From: Arthrobacter sp.
GTDB taxonomy: Bacteria; Actinomycetota; Actinomycetes; Actinomycetales; Micrococcaceae
Direction: 5' to 3'
Length of the DNA stretch: 6,586 nucleotides
Assembly (NCBI GenBank): GCA_018260285.1
Contig: JAGLBH010000097.1
Location: forward strand, 1 to 6,586
The notes beneath the pieces were generated by a model that did not search any database, had not been told where the DNA came from, and worked only from the letters and a program-made list of their open reading frames with translations. Within the stretch, counting starts at the first letter, position 1. Each line of letters starts with the position of its first letter. Below are positions 1-4,878 of the stretch, in pieces. The translations under genes and the position numbers were made by a program.

Positions 1-89
1 AGATCGCATTCCCGGGCGGCAGCACCGATCGAGGAGCCCTCACAGAGCATGGTGAAGAATCGCTCACGAGTGGCTACGGAGACAGTCAT
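1..89 (-). CDS. Putative transposase, N-terminal 29 residues only
   Basis: This minus-strand reading frame starts at the ATG at 89-87 and runs off the left edge after 29 codons. The visible peptide begins MTVSVATRERFF and continues with MLCEGSSIGAAARECD. The pattern of an Arg-Glu-Arg-Phe-Phe helix, then a Gly-Ser-Ser-Ile turn and an Ala-Ala-Ala-Arg-Glu helix looks like the N-terminal helix-turn-helix that opens IS30-like and related transposases. A purine-rich GGAAGGA lies about a dozen bases upstream, a rather long spacing. Only the DNA-binding start is visible; no catalytic DDE residues can be seen. It could instead be another HTH protein, but the nearby IS-end-like sequence favours a transposase. 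Confidence 0.45.
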   Translation of the reverse strand, partial: MTVSVATRERFFTMLCEGSSIGAAARECD

Positions 90-178
90 TAGAGTGGGTG
101 TCCTTCCACAACAGTGGGCCTTGTAGGGCTCGGCCAGGGGCAGTCACGGGTGTGTTGCAATCACCCTTTGACACCACC
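1..178. mobile_element. End of an insertion sequence, probably IS30-like (partial)
   Basis: The left edge carries the 5' end of a putative transposase gene reading leftward out of the window, followed by roughly 90 bases of non-coding sequence. Around 151-178 the sequence GTGTTGCAATCACCC and the following bases resemble the terminal repeats of IS30-type elements as I remember them. That motif is the basis for placing the outer end near 178. The opposite terminal repeat and any target-site duplication lie outside the window, so the exact boundary is a guess. Confidence 0.4.
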
Positions 179-183
179 GCGCT

Positions 184-229
184 TGAGCCGCCCCTTAAGA
201 CCCAAAATCGCGGGGAGGGGGGCGGCTCA
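184..229 (-). terminator. 11-bp inverted repeat, possible terminator of the sulfur operon
   Basis: TGAGCCGCCCC (184-194) and GGGGCGGCTCA (219-229) are perfect inverted repeats around a 24-base loop. They lie 35 bases after the stop codon of the small minus-strand gene at 265. The position suits a terminator for the minus-strand operon. There is no U-tract after the stem, so it is either a tail-less actinobacterial-style terminator or simply a strong hairpin beside the insertion sequence. Confidence 0.4.
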
Positions 230-264
230 GGGGGCTCGGGGCTGGGTGCCGGGATAGGCCAGGG

Positions 265-429
265 TCAGCGGCCGAAGAGCTTGGCGAAGAAGCCCGGCTC
301 CTTGGGGTCGTTCTCGTGGCCCGGGCAGCGGTCAGCGCGGGGCACGTTCTTCATGACCTGGTCGACATGCTGGCCACATCCGGCCCAGGTGGTCTTTCCG
401 CATTTGCGGCAGGTGACTGCACGGCACAT
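265..429 (-). CDS. Small Cys/His-rich conserved protein, probable zinc binder (54 aa)
   Basis: I recognise this as a small conserved actinobacterial protein of unknown function; I know no name for it. It has Cys7-x2-Cys10, then Cys18-x2-His21 inside WAGCGQHV, then Cys35-x2-His38 inside RCPGH, plus an extra Cys2. That is enough to build one zinc site or a small zinc finger. The C-terminal tail, ending FFAKLFGR, is basic and aromatic. Longer upstream frames exist, but the ATG at 429 has AAAGGA seven bases upstream and the conserved sequence begins there. It lies 47 bases after the MBL-rhodanese gene on the same strand, so the two are probably co-transcribed. A small GCCC/GGGC hairpin (446-457) sits in the gap. 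A role in handling reactive sulfur or thiols is inference from the operon only. Confidence 0.8.
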   Translation of the reverse strand: MCRAVTCRKCGKTTWAGCGQHVDQVMKNVPRADRCPGHENDPKEPGFFAKLFGR

Positions 430-476
430 GGTGTGTCCTTTCGTTGCCCTTCCGGGCGGGTTGGTTGAAGGTGAGC

Positions 477-1880
477 TTACTTCTGGGCGTCGGCCCAGGC
501 GGCATAGCTGCCGAGGAGCTCGACGACGTCGAACCCCGCGCGGCGCAGCGCACTCGAGACGACCACGTTGCGTGCGCCCGACTGGCAGAAGGTGATGAGC
601 CTGCCGGGCTTGCCCGTTTCGGGACCGTGCGGGAGCTCGTCGAGGCGCCACAGGGCCGAGCCGCCCGAGAGCTGCTGTGCCCCGGGGATGGTGCCGGCTG
701 CGAACTCGGACTTGCCGCGGATGTCCACGAGGGCATCGCGCTCGGTGGACTCCAGCTCGTCCGCGGTGATCGTCGGCGGGACGAACGTGCGCAGCCCCTC
801 GATGCTCTCTGTGGAGCAGCAGAGCGTGTCGATGCCGACGCGCAGGAGGCAGGCCCGGAAGTCCTCAGCCTCCTCGGCAGAGGAGGCCAGTGCGATGAGC
901 TGGCGCTTCTCCGTTTCGGGGTCGATCGCCCAGGCTGCGAAGGCCGAGGCCTTGGCCCCGAGGGGCACCACGAGCGCGCCCTCGACGGTCCCGGCGAGCA
1001 CGTCGTCCTTCGAGCGGGTGTCGATGAAGACGGCCTCGTCCGCGTCGAGCTTGGCCTGGGCGTCGGCCGCGGGCAGAGCGGCGAGGGGCTCGAGGGGGCC
1101 GAGCACCGCAGGGCCCACCCGATTCTCTTTCTTCATGCGGGCGAAGTACGCATGGGCGTCGGGCTGGCCGTCGAGCAGCTCGGCGACGAAGCCGGCCTCG
1201 TCGTCGTTCTCCAGGTACTTGGACCACCAGGCGTTGGCGCGCTCGTAGCCGACCGTCGTGGAGGGAACCGCGCCGAGCGCCTTGCCGCAGGGGCTGCCGG
1301 CGCCGTGGGCGGGGAGGACCTGCACGTGGTCGGGCAGGGTGAGGAAGACGCTCTTGAGGCTGCGGAAGAGGTCCTTCGCGCCGGCGAATCGGGTGTCCAC
1401 GCCGCCGGCGGCCTCGTCGAGCAGGTCGGGGCGGCCGAGGTCGCCCACGAAGATGAAGTCGCCCGAGAGCATGTAGCCCGGCTCCTCGGAGATGGCCCCG
1501 TCCGTGACGAGGAAGGAGAGATGCTCCGGCGTGTGGCCGGGGGTGTGCTTGGCAGTGAGGGTGATCTTGCCGAGCCGGATCGCGTCGTCGTGGCGGAGGT
1601 CAGTGCCGTCGAAGCCGTACTGCCAGTCCGGCCCGCCCTCAGCAGAGAGGAAGATCTCCGCGCCGGTGGCGGCTGCGAGCTCGCGCGTGCCGGAGAGGTA
1701 GTCCGCGTGGATGTGCGTCTCGGTGACGGCGGTGATCTCCATGCCGTTCTTCGCGGCGAGGTCCAGGTACACCTGGATGTCACGGCGGGGGTCGACGACG
1801 ATCGCTGTGCCCTCGCGCTGGCAGCCGATGACATAGCTGGCCTGGGCGAGGCCTTCTTCGTAGATGCGGTCGAACAGCAC
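477..1880 (-). CDS. MBL-fold persulfide dioxygenase-like / rhodanese fusion, CstB-like (467 aa)
   Basis: Likely cytosolic enzyme that oxidises low-molecular-weight persulfides and moves sulfane sulfur, giving sulfite or thiosulfate. The MBL domain spans about residues 1-250, with THIHADYLSG (His56, His58, Asp60), HTPGHTPEH (His116), SGDFIFVGDLGRPDL (Asp141) and PAHGAGSPCG (His192, Cys198). His56, His116 and Asp141 match the mononuclear iron ligands of ETHE1-type dioxygenases. A degenerate rhodanese domain follows (about 280-360); its loop reads LIALASSAEEA and has no catalytic Cys. An active-looking rhodanese domain ends the protein (about 372-467), with FCQSGAR and Cys432 as the persulfide carrier. 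This MBL, pseudo-rhodanese, rhodanese order and the length match Staphylococcus CstB. Cys20, Cys198 and Cys432 appear to correspond to that enzyme's functional cysteines as I recall them. The start is GTG, with AGGAG five bases upstream. In an actinobacterium the acceptor thiol may be mycothiol (inference). Confidence 0.9.
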   Translation of the reverse strand: MLFDRIYEEGLAQASYVIGCQREGTAIVVDPRRDIQVYLDLAAKNGMEITAVTETHIHADYLSGTRELAAATGAEIFLSAEGGPDWQYGFDGTDLRHDDAIRLGKITLTAKHTPGHTPEHLSFLVTDGAISEEPGYMLSGDFIFVGDLGRPDLLDEAAGGVDTRFAGAKDLFRSLKSVFLTLPDHVQVLPAHGAGSPCGKALGAVPSTTVGYERANAWWSKYLENDDEAGFVAELLDGQPDAHAYFARMKKENRVGPAVLGPLEPLAALPAADAQAKLDADEAVFIDTRSKDDVLAGTVEGALVVPLGAKASAFAAWAIDPETEKRQLIALASSAEEAEDFRACLLRVGIDTLCCSTESIEGLRTFVPPTITADELESTERDALVDIRGKSEFAAGTIPGAQQLSGGSALWRLDELPHGPETGKPGRLITFCQSGARNVVVSSALRRAGFDVVELLGSYAAWADAQK

Positions 1881-1901
1881 GGGAACTCCTGTGGTTGATG
1901 C

Positions 1902-1920
1902 TAGATACCCGAGGGGGTAT
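1902..1920 (-). promoter_or_regulatory. CsoR/CstR-type operator 1 overlapping the -10 of the MBL-rhodanese operon
   Basis: ATACCCGAGGGGGTAT (1905-1920) is a dyad with arms ATACCC/GGGTAT around four bases, the known operator style of CsoR/CstR repressors. On the minus strand the final TAT of the box opens a possible -10, TATCTA (1907-1902). That would start transcription about 15 bases before the GTG. No clear -35 is visible. A bound repressor would cover the -10, as expected for derepression by persulfide. Confidence 0.75.
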
Positions 1921-1937
1921 CGCTGAACGTGAGCCTA

Positions 1938-1953
1938 ATACCCCTGGGGGTAT
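1938..1953. promoter_or_regulatory. CsoR/CstR-type operator 2
   Basis: ATACCCCTGGGGGTAT is a perfect 7-2-7 dyad (ATACCCC/GGGGTAT). Its centre is 33 bp from that of operator 1, about three helical turns, so two repressor tetramers could sit on the same DNA face. On the plus strand the box runs into TATAAA (1951-1956), which could act as a -10 facing the abi gene, although no -35 is evident. Confidence 0.75.
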
Positions 1954-2131
1954 AAATCAAGGTGGGTGGTTCGCTGCGCTCTGGCGAGTCGGCGTGGCCG
2001 ATGGCGCTGATCTCCCCTGCACGAAGGCCGTGGACTTGCTGCCAGTGATTTCAGCCCCATCGAGTCGCGCTCGCTCCTTATCTCTTGCGAGGGGTGAACG
2101 CCGTGCCAACAAGGCGCTCATCGTCCAGGTG

Positions 2132-2140
2132 TGCTATCCT
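2132..2140 (+). promoter_or_regulatory. Extended -10 promoter in front of the abi module
   Basis: TGCTATCCT is an extended -10 (TGn followed by TATCCT at 2135-2140). No good -35 is seen 16-18 bases upstream, which is common for extended -10 promoters. Transcription would begin near 2147, just before the hairpin RNA. Confidence 0.45.
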
Positions 2141-2146
2141 CATGCA

Positions 2147-2193
2147 CATCATGATCAGCCCGTTGCCGTCAGGCGCGGGCTGATTTTCTTTCT
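2147..2193 (+). ncRNA. Candidate short structured RNA upstream of the abi gene (AbiF-motif-like)
   Basis: Between the extended -10 and the abi start codon lies a compact transcript of about 45 bases. It consists of a short 5' segment holding CATGATC (2150-2156), a 9-bp stem and a T-rich tail. Structured RNAs upstream of abiF-type genes have been described as a conserved motif (the AbiF RNA motif). I infer that this is one, but I could not compare it with a covariance model. It may act as a separate small RNA, as an RNA antitoxin, or only as an attenuated leader. The 5' end is estimated from the -10 position. Confidence 0.45.
2154..2193 (+). terminator. Intrinsic terminator just before the abi start codon
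   Basis: ATCAGCCCG (2154-2162) pairs perfectly with CGGGCTGAT (2176-2184). The 13-base loop can form an inner GCC-GTCA-GGC hairpin, and a T-rich tail, TTTTCTTTCT (2184-2193), follows. This is a textbook rho-independent terminator. It ends only 14 bases before the abi ATG and immediately before its ribosome binding site, so abi expression depends on read-through. Confidence 0.8.
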
Positions 2194-2207
2194 CCAGGGA
2201 GGCGATC

Positions 2208-3272
2208 ATGGAGTACGCGAAGCCATGGCTGACTGTTGAGGAGCAGGTGGATCGACTGATCCAGAAGGGCCTTGATGTAGAGGATCGGGGGCGTGCGGTC
2301 CGTGTCATAGAGGCAGTTGGGTACTACCGCGTGACGGGCTACCTGTACCCGTTTCTTGAGGCCGAAGAGTACGTCGACGAGGCTGGGAACTCCAAGGTGA
2401 GGATCTTAAACAGATACAAGCCTGGGACCGCGCTTGAGCATGGTGAGTCGATCATTGATTTTGACCGGCAGCTGCGCCTGCTGGTCATGGAGGGTGTGGA
2501 GCGCATCGAGGTGGCAGTGCGTATGCGCATCGGCTACGTGCTCGGGCGCCTGTCTGCGTTCGCGCACGAGGATCCGGCCTGTTTCACTCAAGCATTCACT
2601 CGATCTGACACTGACGGTCCTGACCCCAAGCCCAGCAAGCAGGCAGAGTGGCTCGCGCGTGTCAAAAAGCGCTGTGACAGCTCGGATGAGCAGTTTGTCG
2701 CCCACTTCCGCGAGAAATACGACGATCGCATGCCGATTTGGGCGCTGACTGAGCTGCTGGAGATGGGTCATCTGGCGGTTCTCTACCGGGGGATGCTTCA
2801 GGAGGGGGCTGAAGAGGTGGCTGTGGCATTCGGTGCCCCGACGAAGAAGGTGATGGGCAGTTGGCTGGCCAGCTTGAACTATGTGCGCAATGTGGCGGCG
2901 CATCATGCTCGGCTTTTCAACCGGAAGCTCCAGAATGCACCCTCAAGGCCCAAGGCGGGGGCTGTGGCACTTCTGGATCACCTGAATGCGCCGGACCTTC
3001 CTAAGGGGGCCTGGGGAACATACAACGCTTTGGCTGTCATTGCCTATATGCTCCGATTCATTGATCCGGAGTGCTCCTGGGCTGCGCGTATGGCTGATCT
3101 CTTCCGGGCTTTCCCTGAATCTCATGTGCTCACTGTCGAGTCGATCGGTGTCCCGAGAGACTGGGCGACGCTTGATCTCTGGCAGGAATGGGGCTGTGCG
3201 AGTCTGACTGACACGGCACGGGACATCCATGAGGGCGGATCGTGCGCTGGGACGCCGTTTGATCGTGGATGA
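2208..3272 (+). CDS. Abi_2 (AbiD/AbiF-like) abortive-infection protein with HEPN-type motif (354 aa)
   Basis: The protein belongs to the Abi_2 group of abortive-infection proteins, which are thought to stop growth or cleave RNA on phage infection. The N terminus has the family signature: KPWLTVEEQVDRLIQKGL (5-22), then GYYRVTGYLYPFLE (38-51). A helical stretch with DFDRQLR and ERIEVAVRMRI (84-108) follows. At 224-238 NYVRNVAAHHARLFN gives the HEPN-type R-x4-H motif (Arg227, His232), the likely RNase active site. Length is normal for the family and no membrane segment is seen. The start is fixed by AGGGAGG (2196-2202) five bases before ATG. The gene stands alone behind its own promoter, hairpin RNA and terminator, in a stretch less GC-rich than its neighbours. 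This suggests horizontal acquisition between a repressor gene and its target operon. Its phage target and trigger cannot be read from the sequence. Confidence 0.88.
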   Translation: MEYAKPWLTVEEQVDRLIQKGLDVEDRGRAVRVIEAVGYYRVTGYLYPFLEAEEYVDEAGNSKVRILNRYKPGTALEHGESIIDFDRQLRLLVMEGVERIEVAVRMRIGYVLGRLSAFAHEDPACFTQAFTRSDTDGPDPKPSKQAEWLARVKKRCDSSDEQFVAHFREKYDDRMPIWALTELLEMGHLAVLYRGMLQEGAEEVAVAFGAPTKKVMGSWLASLNYVRNVAAHHARLFNRKLQNAPSRPKAGAVALLDHLNAPDLPKGAWGTYNALAVIAYMLRFIDPECSWAARMADLFRAFPESHVLTVESIGVPRDWATLDLWQEWGCASLTDTARDIHEGGSCAGTPFDRG

Positions 3273-3782
3273 GCTCCAGATTGAGGGAAAGAAATTCTAC
3301 AATGGATGATGTTGTTTTTCGGTCCAATGTCATTGGATCAACGGCTGGTTTATGAAGGTTGTCGCTCGACCATTCATCGTTGTCAGTGGTCAAGAAATTC
3401 CATTCAGATTTGACTCGGAATTTAAGGTGAAAACCATTGAGCCCCCTCTTCGAGTTGCCGCAGGAATCCGCTATTCTGCGCGGAGGCCCCTCTATGGATC
3501 CGTGTCCACTGCGATCCAGACAGGGCAGTATTCAGTCTCGGCAATAAGGGCGGTTTTCAGAAATGGGATTTTCAACCGCAATCCATTGGAGATAGAAAAA
3601 ATTGAGCACAGGCGATGACAATCCGCAGTGCGGGCCCGCCTTCGGGTTCCATGCCCTGAAAGATGGCCCTGTTTGTGCTTTATTGGGAGCCAGTGTGTGG
3701 GGGGGGGCGAGGTGAGGAGAGCGGGCTTTCGGGCGGGATCTGTTGGAGGCGTGTGGGCCGCAGCAGGCGGTGACCAGCGCGG
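3273..3782. other. Gene-poor, lower-GC stretch between abi and the repressor gene
   Basis: I see no convincing gene here. An open frame at 3352-3618 has no ribosome binding site, mixed GC at third positions and no recognisable family. A 37-codon frame with a TTG start (3602-3715) has a GGAG ten bases upstream but no other support. Small features are a near-perfect dyad TCCAATGTCATTGGA (3323-3337), an AAATTCC/GGAATTT repeat pair (3395-3401 and 3417-3423), a CCCG-CCTT-CGGG hairpin (3635-3646) and a run of nine G (3699-3707). The composition matches the abi island more than the flanking chromosome, so it is probably part of the same insertion or decayed mobile DNA. Confidence 0.5.
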
Positions 3783-3801
3783 ACACCCCCGGGGGTATGA
3801 T
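3783..3801 (+). promoter_or_regulatory. CsoR/CstR-type operator 3 over the repressor's own promoter
   Basis: ACACCCCCGGGGGTAT (3783-3798) is an 8+8 dyad with one mismatch and the same core as operators 1 and 2. Its final TAT opens a good -10, TATGAT (3796-3801). A weak -35 candidate, TGACCA (3771-3776), stands 19 bases upstream. Transcription would start near 3808, so the repressor probably controls its own gene. Confidence 0.75.
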
Positions 3802-3840
3802 GGTGGGATTGCCTGAAAGACGATGAAAGGACGGCCCAGC

Positions 3841-4098
3841 ATGCAGCTCGACCCGCAGGACATGAAGGCAGTGCTCAATCGGCTCAAGCGGGCACAGGGG
3901 CAGCTGGCCGGCGTCGTCCGCATGATCGAAGAGGGGCAGGAGTGCCAGGACGTCGTGACTCAGCTGGCCGCCGTCTCCAAGGCGCTGGACCGCGCGGGGT
4001 TCGCGATCATCTCCACGAGTCTTCAGAAGTGCCTGACCTCCGAAACGCCAGAGATCGACGCGAAGCGGCTCGAGAAGATGTTCCTCAGCCTCGCCTGA
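3841..4098 (+). CDS. CsoR/CstR-family repressor, likely persulfide sensor (85 aa)
   Basis: A small all-helical DNA-binding repressor of the CsoR/RcnR/FrmR family (DUF156), which acts as a tetramer. The family core is clear: LNRLKRAQGQLAGVVRMIEEG (12-32), then a Cys in ECQDVV (Cys35) and a second Cys in LQKCLT (Cys64). In copper-sensing CsoR the residue four before the second Cys is a His ligand; here it is Ser60. A Cys pair without the His is the pattern of CstR, which responds to persulfide by forming a Cys-Cys polysulfide bridge. The operators in front of the persulfide dioxygenase-like gene fit this. I chose the ATG at 3841 because AAAGGA lies nine bases upstream. An in-frame ATG at 3823 would add six residues but has only a weak binding site. 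The gene is convergent with the CPBP gene, 18 bases apart. Confidence 0.9.
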   Translation: MQLDPQDMKAVLNRLKRAQGQLAGVVRMIEEGQECQDVVTQLAAVSKALDRAGFAIISTSLQKCLTSETPEIDAKRLEKMFLSLA

Positions 4099-4116
4099 GA
4101 TCCCGCCTCAGCCAGC

Positions 4117-4797
4117 TCACATCACGGCCGGAAGCGTGACGAGCATCCCCAGGCTCCACGTGAGATGCAGCGTGATCGGCGAGACGAGCGAGCCTGACCG
4201 CTCAGCCTCCCAGAAGGCTGCCCCGCCGACGAGCAGCGCGGCCACGGCCAGCAGCGGAACGCCCAGCGCCGCCGTGACGGCGATGTAGAGGCCCAGACTC
4301 ACGACGGCCCGGAACAGCAGGCTGCCTCGCAGGCTCGAAGGCATGATGCGCCGGAAGTAGGCCTCCTCGCCGATGCCGTTGAGGGCCGTCGTCAGGGCTG
4401 TGACCCACAGAGAGCCCACCCGCGCGTTCTCCAGAAGCCCCTGGACCGGCCCAGCCAGCGCAGGCACGAACCTCACGATCTGCGCGCCGAGCAGGAAGAC
4501 CGCGAGCAGCCCTGCGCCGATGAGCGCCCCTCGCGCCAGCTCAGCCCTGAACACGGTGCCTCGGGGGGCGACGGCGACGGTGCCGTCTGCCGCTGGAACG
4601 CCGCCTGCCTCCCGGCCCCAAATGAGCCAGGCCGCGGCATAGACGGCAGCCACTCCGAAGGTCGCCGCATAGAAGACGGCCCCGCCGCGCGGCGCGGAAC
4701 TGGCGACGGCCAACCCGGCCGCTGCGAGGGCAGACGGCAGCAGGAGCGCGCCCCAGCGCGTCACGCCGTTGGGGCCGGGCATCCGGTTCGTGTTCAT
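4117..4797 (-). CDS. CPBP-family intramembrane metalloprotease-like protein (226 aa)
   Basis: A polytopic membrane protein of the CPBP (CAAX protease and bacteriocin-processing) family. Hydrophobic segments lie at about 15-34, 39-60, 88-112, 125-140, 160-195 and 204-225. The EExxxR signature is present in GIGEEAYFRR (Glu144, Glu145, Arg149), and a late His is in SPITLHLTWS (His211). The usual middle motif FxxxH is absent: the matching helix reads LYIAVTAALG and has no His. From memory, a subfamily in Actinobacteria shares this YxxVT pattern and the HLTWSL end, so the loss is probably a subfamily trait and activity is uncertain. The start at 4797 (MNTNRM) begins just before the first membrane helix but has only a weak GGGA upstream. 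An in-frame ATG at 4863 would add 22 residues and overlap the dyad at 4846-4860. Substrate unknown. Confidence 0.8.
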   Translation of the reverse strand: MNTNRMPGPNGVTRWGALLLPSALAAAGLAVASSAPRGGAVFYAATFGVAAVYAAAWLIWGREAGGVPAADGTVAVAPRGTVFRAELARGALIGAGLLAVFLLGAQIVRFVPALAGPVQGLLENARVGSLWVTALTTALNGIGEEAYFRRIMPSSLRGSLLFRAVVSLGLYIAVTAALGVPLLAVAALLVGGAAFWEAERSGSLVSPITLHLTWSLGMLVTLPAVM

Positions 4798-4845
4798 GGC
4801 TCGATGATCCCACAATCGCTCATGCCGAGTTCGAAGGCGCTGTCT

Positions 4846-4860
4846 GTATGGTTGCCATAC
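4846..4860. promoter_or_regulatory. Perfect dyad between the divergent CPBP and SDR-TspO genes
   Basis: GTATGG-TTG-CCATAC is a perfect 6-3-6 inverted repeat in the 81-base divergent gap, 18 bases before the SDR-TspO start codon. It looks like an operator for a dimeric regulator that could serve both genes. TATGGT (4847-4852) inside it could be a -10 for the plus-strand gene. The regulator is not encoded in the window. Confidence 0.45.
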
Positions 4861-4878
4861 CAACAGAGGGGGTCAGCC

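Noticed and set aside
444..1898. A 484-codon plus-strand open frame covering the MBL-rhodanese gene
   Set aside because: It is the antisense shadow of a gene with clear catalytic motifs; high GC keeps the opposite frame open.
3352..3618. An 88-codon plus-strand open frame downstream of abi
   Set aside because: It has no ribosome binding site, mixed GC at third positions unlike the neighbours, no recognised motif, and overlaps equally open minus-strand frames.
3699..3707. Run of nine G as a phase-variation tract
   Set aside because: It lies in non-coding DNA about 75 bases before the repressor promoter, in no supported gene, so there is no reading frame to switch.
3823..3840. Earlier in-frame ATG for the CsoR-family gene
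   Set aside because: Its upstream region has only a weak binding site, while the ATG at 3841 has AAAGGA nine bases before it and gives the usual family N terminus. The earlier start is not excluded.
4095..4111. CTGAG/CTCAG repeat between the repressor and CPBP genes as a bidirectional terminator
   Set aside because: The stem is only five base pairs with no T-tract on either side.
4804..4878. Upstream in-frame start for the SDR-TspO gene
   Set aside because: It would add 25 residues unlike the family before the Rossmann strand, lacks a good ribosome binding site and would place the 4846-4860 dyad inside the coding sequence.
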